A stretch of DNA of 64,000 nt from positions 1 to 64,000 of the forward strand of contig NZ_JACIEU010000013.1 in NCBI RefSeq assembly GCF_014197035.1. Direction: 5' to 3'. This document shows, piece after piece, positions 48,841 through 57,489 of this stretch (within the stretch, counting starts at the first letter, position 1; each line of letters opens with the position of its first letter). The DNA is from Sphingobium scionense (GTDB taxonomy: Bacteria > Pseudomonadota > Alphaproteobacteria > Sphingomonadales > Sphingomonadaceae). A program made the position numbers and the translations under genes. The notes beneath the pieces are model-generated. The model searched no databases, had not been told where the DNA came from, and saw nothing but the letters and a program-made list of their open reading frames with translations.

Positions 48841-50928
48841 ATGCGGGGGACGCGCGGGCTGTTTCTGGTGCGGACGGTGGCGGGACTGGCGCTGGCGGCG
48901 TCTGCCGCGGGGCTGGTGGCGCAGCAGGCGGTGCAGACCGGCACAGGAGCCGACTGGCCCGGTGTCGGCGGCAGCGCCGACGAGAGCGGCTATAGCCAGC
49001 TGAGCGCGATCAACACCGCCAATATCCGCAAGCTGGGCCTGGCCTGGTCGCTCGACCTGGAGGGCGAGGTATCGCTGGAGGCGACCCCGCTGGCGGTGAA
49101 CGGCATCCTCTATTTCAGCGGCAGCTATGGCGCGGTCTATGCCGTCGACGGGGCGAGCGGCAGGCTGATCTGGAAATATGATCCGGAAATCTGGAAGGTC
49201 AATCCGACCCGGCAGGCGATGGGCATGGGGGTCAATCGCGGCGTCGCTTACGACAATGGCCACATCTTCATCGGCGTGCTCGACGGCCGGCTGATCGCGC
49301 TGGATGCCAGGACCGGCGCGGTCGCCTGGAGCGTCAACACCCTGCCGCCCGGCACCATGCACAGCCTGACCGGCGCGCCGCGCACCTTCAACGGCAAGGT
49401 CATCATCGGCAATGGCGGCGCCGACATCGGCCAGCGCGGCTTCGTCACCGCCTATGACCAGAAGACCGGGGCGCAGGTCTGGCGTTTCTGGACGGTGCCG
49501 GGCAGTCCGGAGCAGAATGCCGGCGATCCGGTGATGGAAATGGCGGCCAAGAGCTGGAACGGTTCCTACTGGAAGACCGGCACCGGCGGCACGGTGTGGA
49601 ACGGTATGACCTTCGACCCGGACCTCAACCGCATCTATCTGGGCGTCGGCAATGCCGGCCCCTATGATCCGGAGAAGCGCAGTCCGGGCGGCGGCGACAA
49701 TCTGTTCGTCGCCTCGATCGTCGCGCTGGATGCCGATAGCGGCAAATATATCTGGCATTATCAGCAGAACCCCCGCGAAAGCTGGGATTACAAGGCGACG
49801 GCCAACATGATCGCCGCGACGGTGACGATCGACGGGAAGCCCCGACGGGTGCTGATGCAGCAGCCGACCAACGGCTTCTTCTATGTGCTGGACCGCGAGA
49901 GCGGAAAACTCATCTCTGCCGAGAAGGTCGGCAAGGTGAACTGGGCCAGCCATATCGACATGGCCACGGGACGCCCGGTGGAAACCGCCAATGCCCATTA
50001 TCAAGAGGGGCCGGTCGACATCTATCCCAGCACATTGGGCAGCCATAACTGGCAGGCGATGAGCTACAGCCCGCAGACGGGGCTGGCCTATATCCCCTAT
50101 ATGCAGGCCGGCGCCCGCTACGCGAAGGCGGACAAGGGCTTCCTGGCCAGCATCACCGGGGCCAGCGCCAGCTTCATCACGGAAAAGCGCGACAAGGACG
50201 ACCTGACCGGCGCGCTGCTGGCGTGGGATCCGGTGGCGCAGAAGGCGCGCTGGCGCATGACGCGGCCCCATCTGTGGAATGGCGGGACGCTGGCGACGGC
50301 GGGCGGGCTGGTGTTCCAGGGCACGGCCGACGGCTATGTCCGCGCGCATGACGCGGCGAGCGGCAAGGAAGTGTGGCGCTTCAATGCGGGGCTGGGGATC
50401 ATCGGCGCGCCGATGAGCTATGCCATCGGCGACACCCAATATGTGTCGCTACTGGTCGGCTGGGGCGGCACCACGGCGGCGGCCAGCGAGATATTGAATG
50501 TCGGCTGGAAATATGGCGCCCAGCCCCGCCGGCTGCTGAGTTTCGCGATCGGCGGCAAGGCGCGGCTCGCCCCCTCCCCGCCGCGCGACATGGCCGTCCA
50601 TGCGCTCGACGATCCTGCAATCGTGCTGGACGAAAAGGCGGTGGCGGCCGGCAAGGAGATGGGTTTCATCTGCGGCGCCTGCCACGGCATGGCGTTCAAG
50701 GGGGCCGGCGCACCGGGACCGGACCTGCGCGAATCCGCCCTGTCGCTGTCGGAGGAGAATTTCTACCAGGTGGTGCAGGAAGGCGCGCTGGCCGAGCGGG
50801 GCATGCCGCGCTTCCCGCTGGGCAAGGCGCAGATCCACAATATCTGGTCCTATCTGCGCGCCACCGCGCGCGAGGCGCTGGGCACGCGCAAGCCCGATAC
50901 CGACACGCCGACGGCGGCGCGCTTCTGA
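48841..50928 (+). CDS. PQQ-dependent alcohol dehydrogenase with C-terminal cytochrome c (quinohaemoprotein)
   Basis: 695 residues: signal peptide (to about residue 27), an eight-bladed PQQ propeller (about 35-585) and a cytochrome c domain (about 590-680). PQQ marks are DWPGVGGSADESGYS, NPRESWDYKATANMI with catalytic Asp316, and repeated LWNGGTLATAGGLVFQG/ASGKEVWRF tryptophan-docking segments. Haem site CGACH at 611-615, axial Met655. The adjacent-Cys pair that usually lies over PQQ is missing; the site reads AMGMGVNRGVA. It oxidises an alcohol in the periplasm and passes electrons through haem c. Its stop overlaps the next start (TGATG). Confidence 0.92.
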   Translation: MRGTRGLFLVRTVAGLALAASAAGLVAQQAVQTGTGADWPGVGGSADESGYSQLSAINTANIRKLGLAWSLDLEGEVSLEATPLAVNGILYFSGSYGAVYAVDGASGRLIWKYDPEIWKVNPTRQAMGMGVNRGVAYDNGHIFIGVLDGRLIALDARTGAVAWSVNTLPPGTMHSLTGAPRTFNGKVIIGNGGADIGQRGFVTAYDQKTGAQVWRFWTVPGSPEQNAGDPVMEMAAKSWNGSYWKTGTGGTVWNGMTFDPDLNRIYLGVGNAGPYDPEKRSPGGGDNLFVASIVALDADSGKYIWHYQQNPRESWDYKATANMIAATVTIDGKPRRVLMQQPTNGFFYVLDRESGKLISAEKVGKVNWASHIDMATGRPVETANAHYQEGPVDIYPSTLGSHNWQAMSYSPQTGLAYIPYMQAGARYAKADKGFLASITGASASFITEKRDKDDLTGALLAWDPVAQKARWRMTRPHLWNGGTLATAGGLVFQGTADGYVRAHDAASGKEVWRFNAGLGIIGAPMSYAIGDTQYVSLLVGWGGTTAAASEILNVGWKYGAQPRRLLSFAIGGKARLAPSPPRDMAVHALDDPAIVLDEKAVAAGKEMGFICGACHGMAFKGAGAPGPDLRESALSLSEENFYQVVQEGALAERGMPRFPLGKAQIHNIWSYLRATAREALGTRKPDTDTPTAARF

Positions 50929-51599
50929 TGCGGATGACCGGCGAGGAGCGGATCGCCGCACCGCGCGACGCGGTATGGCAGGCGCTCAATGATCCGGCGG
51001 TGTTGCGCCAGTGCATTCCCGGCTGCCAGTCGCTGGAGCGCGACGGCGAAGACCGGTTGCGGGCCGAGATCGCCGTCAAGATCGGGCCGATCGGCGCGCG
51101 CTTTGCCGGCACCGTCACCCTGTCGGAGATCGACGCCCCCAATGGCTATCGCATCAGCGGCGAGGGCCAGGGCGGCACGGTGGGCCATGCCAGGGGCGGC
51201 GCCAAGGTGACGCTGGCCGCCGATGGCCGAACGACCCGACTGTCCTATGCGGTGGAGGCCGAGGTCGGCGGCCGGCTGGCGCAACTGGGCGGGCCGATCA
51301 TCGACGCCACGGCGAAGCAGTTGGCGGGGCAATTCTTCCGCAACTTCAACGCGGTGGTCAGCGGCGGTGGCGCGCCGGCGGAGGATGCTCCGGTCGCGGC
51401 GGTGACAGCTCCGGTGCTGGCCGCTCCATCGGCAGGCGGCCAGCCCTGGGGCTGGATCATCGCCCTATTGCTGGCGCTGGCGACCGGGGTGCTGCTGGAG
51501 CGCAGCGGCGTGGCGAGCACCGGCATGGTGGCGATCGGCCTGTTGCTGGCGGTGACGGCGCTGGCCGGGTTCGAGGCCGGGCGCAGGGGGCGGCGATGA
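50928..51599 (+). CDS. CoxG-like SRPBCC protein with C-terminal membrane anchor
   Basis: 223 residues. The N-terminal 150 residues are a CoxG/START-like fold (EERIAAPRDAVWQALNDPAVLRQCIPGCQSLE, then YRISGEGQGGTVGHARGGA). A short Ala/Pro linker leads to two C-terminal hydrophobic segments (WGWIIALLLALATGVLLE and MVAIGLLLAVTALAGFEAG). CoxG proteins recruit molybdenum hydroxylases to the membrane, so this would place the following three-subunit enzyme at the inner membrane. The open frame extends far upstream as a shadow of the PQQ gene. Confidence 0.85.
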   Translation: MRMTGEERIAAPRDAVWQALNDPAVLRQCIPGCQSLERDGEDRLRAEIAVKIGPIGARFAGTVTLSEIDAPNGYRISGEGQGGTVGHARGGAKVTLAADGRTTRLSYAVEAEVGGRLAQLGGPIIDATAKQLAGQFFRNFNAVVSGGGAPAEDAPVAAVTAPVLAAPSAGGQPWGWIIALLLALATGVLLERSGVASTGMVAIGLLLAVTALAGFEAGRRGRR

Positions 51600-52465
51600 A
51601 GCCGGCGCCGTTCGACTATATCCGCGCCACCAGCATCGACCATGCCTGCGCCCTGCTGGCGGAGGCGGGCGGTGGCGCGCAGTTACTGGCGGGCGGCCAG
51701 ACGCTGATGCCGTTGCTGGCGCTGCGCATGAGCCAGCCCTTCATCCTGATCGATATCGGCCATCTGCCCGAATTGCAGGGCATCGCCCCCCATGGCGGCG
51801 GCCTGCGGATCGGCGCGGCGACGCGGCAGGCCGATGCGCTGGTCAATCCCCTGCTGGCACAGGCCTTGCCGGTCTTCGTCACCGCGCTGGCCCATGTCGG
51901 CCATCACCAGACCCGCAATCGCGGGACGATCGGCGGGTCGATCGCGCTCGGCGAACCGGCGGCCGAAATGCCGGCGACGGCGGTGGCGCTGGGTGCGTCC
52001 ATGACCCTGCGGTCGACGCGCGGCGCGCGGACCATTGCCGCCGACGACCTCTATCTTGGCCCCTATGCGACCGCGATCGCGCCGGACGAGCTGCTGGTGG
52101 CGATCGACTATCCGGCCTGGCCGGCGGATGCGGTGCCGCTGTTCCGTGAAGTGGCGCGGCGGCCCGGCGATTTCGCGCTGGTCGGGCTGGTCGGCGCGCT
52201 GGCGATCGCGGACGGACGGATCGAGCGGGCCGGCATCGCCTGGTTCGGCATGGGGCCGACGCCGATACGCGCGCGTCAGGCGGAGCAGGCGCTGGTCGGC
52301 CAGGCGATCGACCGGATCGATGTGCAGGCCATTGCCGACCTGGCGATCGCCGACAGCGCACCGTTCGACGATGGCCATGCCAGCGCCGCCTATCGACGCA
52401 GCGTCGGTAGGCGCATCTTTGCCAACGGCCTGATGCAGGCGCTCGACCGGAGGCTGGCGGCATGA
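51596..52465 (+). CDS. Molybdenum hydroxylase FAD-binding (medium) subunit, CoxM/XdhB type
   Basis: 289 residues from ATG 51596, overlapping the CoxG stop by ATGA. FAD-binding motifs: LLAGGQTLMPLLALRMSQP (the AGGQ loop) and GHHQTRNRGTIGGSIALGEP (the TIGG loop), where the later residues run GEPAAEMPATAVALG. The C-terminal domain has REVARRPGDFALVGLVGALA. It transfers electrons from the Fe-S subunit to the acceptor. Confidence 0.92.
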   Translation: MKPAPFDYIRATSIDHACALLAEAGGGAQLLAGGQTLMPLLALRMSQPFILIDIGHLPELQGIAPHGGGLRIGAATRQADALVNPLLAQALPVFVTALAHVGHHQTRNRGTIGGSIALGEPAAEMPATAVALGASMTLRSTRGARTIAADDLYLGPYATAIAPDELLVAIDYPAWPADAVPLFREVARRPGDFALVGLVGALAIADGRIERAGIAWFGMGPTPIRARQAEQALVGQAIDRIDVQAIADLAIADSAPFDDGHASAAYRRSVGRRIFANGLMQALDRRLAA

Positions 52466-52941
52466 GCGAACATCGCATATCGATGACAGTAAACGGCCAG
52501 CAGCATCGCGGGCTGGTCGACGGGCGGCTGATGCTGAGCGACTGGCTGCGCGAGGCGGCGGGCTATACCGGCGTGCATGTCGGCTGCGAACAGGGGGTGT
52601 GCGGCGCCTGCACCGTGATCGTCGACGGGCGCGCGGTGCGATCCTGCCTGATGCTGGCGGTGCAGGCCGATGGATGCAGCCTGACCACGGTCGAGGGGCT
52701 AGCGGCGGCCGACGGCACGCTCCATCCGGTGCAGCAGGCGCTGAAGGATAACCACGGCCTGCAATGCGGTTTCTGCACGCCCGGCATCGTCATGACCCTG
52801 GCCGCGCTGCGGGCCGATGGTGCCCGCCCCGATGAAGCGGCGATGACCGAAGCGATGTCGGGGCATCTGTGCCGCTGCACCGGCTATCAGGGGATACGCC
52901 GCGCGATCCGGCAGCTTGCGGCGGAGGATGGCACGCCATGA
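52462..52941 (+). CDS. Molybdenum hydroxylase 2Fe-2S (small) subunit, CoxS type
   Basis: 159 residues. Plant-type cluster motif CEQGVCGACTVIVDGRAVRSC near residues 40-60 and the second cluster site QCGFCTPGIVM with CRCTGY near residues 100-140 are intact. This subunit carries electrons from the molybdenum centre to FAD. ATGA overlaps with both neighbours. The N-terminus lacks a Tat signal, so the enzyme is cytoplasmic. Confidence 0.95.
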   Translation: MSEHRISMTVNGQQHRGLVDGRLMLSDWLREAAGYTGVHVGCEQGVCGACTVIVDGRAVRSCLMLAVQADGCSLTTVEGLAAADGTLHPVQQALKDNHGLQCGFCTPGIVMTLAALRADGARPDEAAMTEAMSGHLCRCTGYQGIRRAIRQLAAEDGTP

Positions 52942-55652
52942 GTGCGCCGCCGATTTCCGCGCAACGCTTCATCGGCCAGCGGGTGCCGCGCAAGGAGGAT
53001 GGCCGGCTGCTGACCGGGCGCGGCAGCTTCGTCGATGATATCATCCTGCCCGGCATGCTGCACGCCGCCTTCGTCCGCAGCCCGATCGCGCGCGGCACGA
53101 TCCGGTCGATCGACACCGATGTCGCGCGCGCGCAGCCCGGCGTCCATGCGGTGCTGACCCAGGCCGATCTGGCGCCGTTCGGCGTCACCATGCTGAGCTT
53201 CTTCCTTGGTCCGGTGGAGGTGGCGATGACACCGCTGGCGGATGGGCGGGTCGCCTATGTCGGCCATCCGGTCGCGCTGGTGATCGCCGACGATCGCTAT
53301 CTGGCCGAGGATGCCGCCAGCCTGGTGGTGGTCGATTATGCCGAGGAAGCGGCCGTCGTCACGCTGGACGATGCGCGCCTTGGCCCACGGGTCCATCCCG
53401 ACACCGACGACAATGTCGCCGCGCTGATGGGCGAGGAGGAAGCCGATGCCGCGCTGGAGGCGCTGCTGGCGGGCGCGCCGCATCTGGTCAGCCAGTCGAT
53501 CCGCCATCAGCGCATCGCCCAGTCGCCGATGGAGACGCGCGGCGTGGTGGCGAGCCTGCAGGGCGAGAGCGAATTGCTGGTCCATATCACCTGCGCCGGG
53601 CCGCAACTGGTGGCGCGCTGGCTGACCCTGGCGCTCGACCGGCCGGGGCTGAGCGTGCGGGTGGTGGCCAAGGATGTCGGCGGCTCCTTCGGCCTCAAGA
53701 ACCATCCCTGGATGGAGGAGGTGTCCGCCATCCTTGCTGCCATGCTGCTGCGCCGGCCGGTCAAGTGGATCGAGGACCGGATCGAGAATCTGACCGCCGC
53801 CAACCAGGCGCGCGAGCAGGAAATGACATTGCGCGCCGCCTTCGACACGAACGGGCGGCTGATCGCCAGCCATGCCGATTATGCGCTCAACAATGGCGCC
53901 TATCCGATGGGGGCGGACGCCAATATCGCGGTCCATATGTTCCTGTGGGCGGCCTATAATATACCCGCCTACAGCTTCGTGTCGCGCGGCTGGTACAGCA
54001 ACACGCCGGGGCTGGCCGCCTATCGTGGCCCCTGGGCGATCGAGACGCTGGCGCGCGAGACATTGCTCGACCGGGCGGCACGGCAGATCGGCATCGATCC
54101 GGTGGAGATTCGCCGGCGCAATCTCTGCACCGCCGCCGACCAGCCGTCGGTCACGCCGCTCGGCATCCCGCGCGAGGACATCACGCCGGCGCAATGTCTG
54201 GAAAAGCTGCTGGAGGTGGTGGACGTGCCCGCCTTCCGCGCGGAGCAGGCAGCGGCGCGGGCGCAGGGGCGCTATCTGGGCCTGGGCCTCGCCGCCTATA
54301 TCGAGCCGACCGGGGCGGCGGGCAGCATCGCCGTGATGACCGGCGAGCTGGCGCAGCTGCGGATCGAACCGACCGGACGGGTCGTCGCGGTGATGAGCGT
54401 CCATTCGCAGGGCCATGGCACCCAGACGACGATGGCGCAGTGTATCGCCGACCAGTTGGGCGTGCCAATCGAGGACGTCACCATATTCGACGGCGACAGT
54501 TCGCGCGGCGGGTTCGGCCCCGGCGCGGGCGGCAGCCGGCAGGGGGTGATCGGCGGCGGCGCGGCGATCCGGGCCGGGCGGCTTCTGGCCGACAAGGTCA
54601 AGGCCGTGGCCGCCCATCTGCTCAACGCCAGTCCGGAGGCGATTAGCCTGTCCGACGGGATGGTCCATGTTGCCGGCGCGCCGGAGATGCGGCGGACGCT
54701 GCGCGAGATTGCCGAGATCGCCTATGGCGAGCCGGGGCGATTGCCGCCGGGCATGGAAACGGGGCTGGAAGCGCAATATCGCTATGATCCGCCGCCCATG
54801 ACCTTCACCAGCGCAGCCCATGCCTGCATCGTCGAGGTCGATGCCGACACCGGCTTCGTCGGCATCCGGCGCTGGGTCAGCAGCGAGGATTGCGGGGTGA
54901 TGATCAACCCCGCCGTGGTCGAGGGACAGATTGCCGGTGGCCTGGCCCAGGCGATCGGCAGCGTGTTGCTGGAGGATGCCGCGCGCGATGCGCAGGGCAA
55001 TCCGACGGCCGCGACCTTCAAGGATTATGCGCTGCCGACGATCTTCGACGTGCCCGATTTCGAATATGTCCATGCCGACACGCCGTCACAGGCCGAAGGC
55101 GGCTTTCGCGGCGTCGGCGAAGGCGGCTGCATCATCGGGCCGCCGACCCTGGTCAATGCGATCGCCGATGCGCTGGCGCCATTCGGGGAGGTGCCGGTGG
55201 ACCTGCCGCTGACGCCGGCCAAGCTGATGACCGTGATCGAAGGGCAGCCCTGGCCCGAACGTCCGGTCAGCCGCTTCCATCCCGACCATCGGGCGCCGGA
55301 GGTCGATGCCCCTGCCCCGGTTGCGCCTGCTGTTGCTGCCGTCGCGCCTGCCATTGCGGTGGGGATCGACGGGGCGTGGAAGCTGGTGCTGGCAACACCG
55401 ATGGGGCCGCAGCCGATGGTGGCGCATTTCCAGGTCGCGGGCGACCGGGTGACGGGGCGGCTGGAGGCCGATCAGGGATCGCAGGAATTTACCGGCACGC
55501 TGAGCGGCGATCAGGTCCGCTGGGAGATGAAGGTGACAAAGCCGATGGCGATCACGCTCAAATATGAACTGACCTTTGCCGGCAGCAGCGTGAGCGGCAA
55601 GTGCAAGATGGGGCTGTTCGGCACGGCCAAGGTGAGAGGCGAGCGCGCGTAA
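52938..55652 (+). CDS. Molybdenum hydroxylase catalytic (large) subunit with extra C-terminal domain
   Basis: 904 residues, about 100 more than usual. MoCo-binding parts: FIGQRVPRKEDGRLLTGRG, GGSFGLKNHPWMEEV, AYRGPWAIETLARE in the active-site loop, and FRGVGEGGCIIGPP with the catalytic Glu. AYRGP is the form II type; the CO-dehydrogenase loop AYRCSFR is absent, so the enzyme is an aldehyde or heterocycle hydroxylase. From about residue 809 an independent beta-rich domain follows an Ala/Pro-rich linker (GAWKLVLATPMGPQPMVAHF ... GKCKMGLFGTAKV). Its role is unknown. Confidence 0.92.
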   Translation: MSAPPISAQRFIGQRVPRKEDGRLLTGRGSFVDDIILPGMLHAAFVRSPIARGTIRSIDTDVARAQPGVHAVLTQADLAPFGVTMLSFFLGPVEVAMTPLADGRVAYVGHPVALVIADDRYLAEDAASLVVVDYAEEAAVVTLDDARLGPRVHPDTDDNVAALMGEEEADAALEALLAGAPHLVSQSIRHQRIAQSPMETRGVVASLQGESELLVHITCAGPQLVARWLTLALDRPGLSVRVVAKDVGGSFGLKNHPWMEEVSAILAAMLLRRPVKWIEDRIENLTAANQAREQEMTLRAAFDTNGRLIASHADYALNNGAYPMGADANIAVHMFLWAAYNIPAYSFVSRGWYSNTPGLAAYRGPWAIETLARETLLDRAARQIGIDPVEIRRRNLCTAADQPSVTPLGIPREDITPAQCLEKLLEVVDVPAFRAEQAAARAQGRYLGLGLAAYIEPTGAAGSIAVMTGELAQLRIEPTGRVVAVMSVHSQGHGTQTTMAQCIADQLGVPIEDVTIFDGDSSRGGFGPGAGGSRQGVIGGGAAIRAGRLLADKVKAVAAHLLNASPEAISLSDGMVHVAGAPEMRRTLREIAEIAYGEPGRLPPGMETGLEAQYRYDPPPMTFTSAAHACIVEVDADTGFVGIRRWVSSEDCGVMINPAVVEGQIAGGLAQAIGSVLLEDAARDAQGNPTAATFKDYALPTIFDVPDFEYVHADTPSQAEGGFRGVGEGGCIIGPPTLVNAIADALAPFGEVPVDLPLTPAKLMTVIEGQPWPERPVSRFHPDHRAPEVDAPAPVAPAVAAVAPAIAVGIDGAWKLVLATPMGPQPMVAHFQVAGDRVTGRLEADQGSQEFTGTLSGDQVRWEMKVTKPMAITLKYELTFAGSSVSGKCKMGLFGTAKVRGERA

Positions 55653-55954
55653 TATTTCGGGACGCAAAAAGCCGTCGCGGCTGATCCGAGACCGCCTGTG
55701 CGTGAGTGTGGGTTGCGGGAGGGCAAACACCTGATGCTTGCGATTGATCGAAGACGAGATTTGGCTTCCCACAGCTAAGAAACCGAGAGAAAAACCTGAT
55801 TTATGAGTATCTTGATGGATGTCGACTTTAGTTCAGCTTTGCTGACACTTTGTCCCCCGCACTTGGCGTGATGAGCCGTCAGGAAGGCAAATTGCACCGA
55901 CTATAATCTGAACATATCTTGATATTTGCTCCGATATTGAACATATAGAATGCC
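55653..55954 (+). promoter_or_regulatory. A+T-richer gap before the toxin-antitoxin pair, with repeated boxes
   Basis: No gene is seen in these 302 bases. The right end holds a probable promoter/operator for the downstream pair: TATAAT at 55902-55907 and two direct repeats TGAACATAT (55909-55917 and 55938-55946), just before the start codon at 55955. Repeated boxes around the start site are usual for autoregulated toxin-antitoxin operons. A short GCCGTCGCGGC hairpin near 55670 may help end the coxL transcript. The lower G+C suggests acquired DNA. Confidence 0.45.
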
Positions 55955-56353
55955 ATGGAGAAGCCCATGGCAACCGCTAACTCCGCACATATCCCCAGCC
56001 GCAAGGATCTGTCCGGCCCTGCGCTGCGGACCTTCTTTCGCATTGCGGATGCCTGGAGTTTGAAAGAGCAGGAGCAGATGCGCCTTCTCGGTCTCGACAG
56101 CCGATCGACCTTCCAATCCTGGAAGCGCGGCGACGTCGGCGCCATCCCCAAGGACGCGCTGGAGCGCATCTCCTATGTCATGGGCATCTACAAGGGGTTG
56201 CAGATGCTGGTCCCGGCGACGGCCGACATGTGGGTCCGCAAACCTAATAAAAGCCCGGTCTTCGGCGGCCGTTCGGCGCTTGACCGGATGACATCGGGCA
56301 ATGTCGCCGACCTCTATGTCGTGCGCCAATATATCGATGCGCAGCGCGGCTGA
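55955..56353 (+). CDS. Xre/MbcA/ParS-type antitoxin
   Basis: 132 residues. The N-terminal Xre-like helical part has TFFRIADAWSLKEQEQMRLLGL followed by STFQSWKRGD, and the C-terminal part is of DUF2384 type (ISYVMGIYKGLQMLVP, FGGRSALDRMTSGNVADLYVVRQYIDA). The C-terminal segment occludes the toxin active site in known complexes. Starts at 55955 or at the Met at 55967. It precedes the RES gene by 16 bp in the usual antitoxin-first order. Confidence 0.87.
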   Translation: MEKPMATANSAHIPSRKDLSGPALRTFFRIADAWSLKEQEQMRLLGLDSRSTFQSWKRGDVGAIPKDALERISYVMGIYKGLQMLVPATADMWVRKPNKSPVFGGRSALDRMTSGNVADLYVVRQYIDAQRG

Positions 56354-56369
56354 GCGAGCGGCATAGTCC

Positions 56370-57050
56370 ATGGATATTTCCGTCAGCCCGATCCGGTGGG
56401 CGCCCTGCTATCGCATCGTGTCGAGCCGCTTCCCGCCGATCAACCTGTTCGAGAATGTCGCCGATCCGGCGGACCTTGAGGCTGTCTATCTGGTAGAAGC
56501 CATGACCAACAGCCGCCTGCGCGAAGAGGCCGGCGAACTGGCTCTCGTGGTTCCGGAGGATCGTGTATCGGGACCGGGCAGCACCGCCATCATGGCGGCG
56601 TTCACTCATCTCAATCCGCTGGGCGATCGTTTCACCGATGGCAGCTATGGAGTCTTTTATGCCAGCCGGTCGATCGATACCGCCGTTGCCGAAACCCGGC
56701 ATTCGCGCACCCGCTTTCTGACAGCGACCGATGAACCCGCGCAGGAGATCGACATGCGGGTCTATGCCGCCGATCTCGACGCGCAGCTTCACGATATTCG
56801 CGGCCTGCGCGACAGTCGCCCCGACCTCTATGACCCGGATGGCTATGGCGCGTCCCAGCAACTGGGCGGGGAACTGCGCGCCGCAGATTCGGACGGCATC
56901 GTCTATCAAAGCGTGCGGCATCAGCGTGGTGAGTGCGCGGCGATTTTCCGTCCACGGCTCCTGTCGAACTGCCGCCAGGAGCGCCATCTCTGCTATATAT
57001 GGGATGGCACGGCCATCACGACGGTCTACGAGAAGAAGGCCTTCGACTGA
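56370..57050 (+). CDS. RES domain toxin (NAD+-degrading type)
   Basis: 226 residues of the RES family. APCYRIVSSRFPP gives the conserved Arg, AVYLVEAMTN the Glu region, and YGVFYASRSIDTAVAETRHS the conserved Ser segment, with a C-terminal GIVYQSVRHQRGECAAIF. RES toxins such as MbcT split or phosphorolyse NAD+ and stop growth unless bound by the Xre/MbcA partner. All expected active-site residues appear intact. It ends 20 bp before the 57071-57110 palindrome. Confidence 0.9.
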   Translation: MDISVSPIRWAPCYRIVSSRFPPINLFENVADPADLEAVYLVEAMTNSRLREEAGELALVVPEDRVSGPGSTAIMAAFTHLNPLGDRFTDGSYGVFYASRSIDTAVAETRHSRTRFLTATDEPAQEIDMRVYAADLDAQLHDIRGLRDSRPDLYDPDGYGASQQLGGELRAADSDGIVYQSVRHQRGECAAIFRPRLLSNCRQERHLCYIWDGTAITTVYEKKAFD

Positions 57051-57070
57051 GACCCATCTATCTCACTCTA

Positions 57071-57110
57071 AAATTCTCGAAGCTTCCATTCTTTGGAGTA
57101 TCGAGAATTT
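57071..57110. promoter_or_regulatory. Perfect palindrome: RES terminator or AbiEi-type operator
   Basis: AAATTCTCGA (57071-57080) and TCGAGAATTT (57101-57110) are a perfect 10-bp inverted pair; inside, TCCA and TGGA form a second dyad. It lies between the RES stop and the AbiEi-like start (57133). AbiEi antitoxins bind inverted repeats just upstream of their own gene, so an operator is plausible; a terminator is the alternative. Confidence 0.5.
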
Positions 57111-57132
57111 CATGTCATCCTTGGCCTAACAG

Positions 57133-57489
57133 ATGTCCGCGACAGGGCTTGCCGGGCGCATCTTCAACGAACGGCAACTCGCGGAATTGCTGGGCGGGAG
57201 CGATGCGCGCCGCTATGGCCTCGTCAATCGCGCTCTGAGGGACGGGTCGCTCATCCGCGTGAAGCGCGGCACCTATGTGCTGGGAGAAGAGCAGCGCAGC
57301 GATCCGATCCACCCTTTCGCTCTCGGGCAAAGCCTCGTTCCCGGCTGCTACATCTCGTTCGAAAGCGCATTGGCCTATCATGGCTGGATTCCGGAGACGG
57401 CTTTGGTCACGGCGAGCCTATCGCCGGGCCGCAAGACACTATGCTTCGAAAGCACCACCAAGAGCAGTCATTCGTTGAGCGACGCGTGA
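57133..57489 (+). pseudogene. Truncated AbiEi-like antitoxin / type IV regulator
   Basis: 118 residues that keep the N-terminal winged-helix part (NERQLAELLGGSDARRYGLV, DGSLIRVKRGTYVLGE) and the beginning of the following domain (LGQSLVPGCYISFESALAYHGWIPE, TASLSPGRK). Relatives continue for 80 or more residues after this point; here the frame ends soon in SSHSLSDA. No AbiEii-like nucleotidyltransferase toxin follows, only about 120 bases before the convergent FAH gene. A remnant left by deletion seems likely, though a short functional regulator cannot be excluded. Confidence 0.6.

Noticed and set aside
52887..55073. 728-codon minus-strand frame opposite the molybdenum hydroxylase genes
   Set aside because: The plus strand carries intact molybdenum-cofactor motifs and an ATGA-linked operon.
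50928..55652. Carbon monoxide dehydrogenase (coxMSL with coxG)
   Set aside because: The large subunit has AYRGPW and not the AYRCSFR loop needed for the Mo-Cu site, so a CO-oxidising role is not supported.
55902..55907. Full promoter with TATAAT before the Xre/RES pair
   Set aside because: No matching -35 hexamer at 16-18 bp; kept only as part of the regulatory region description.
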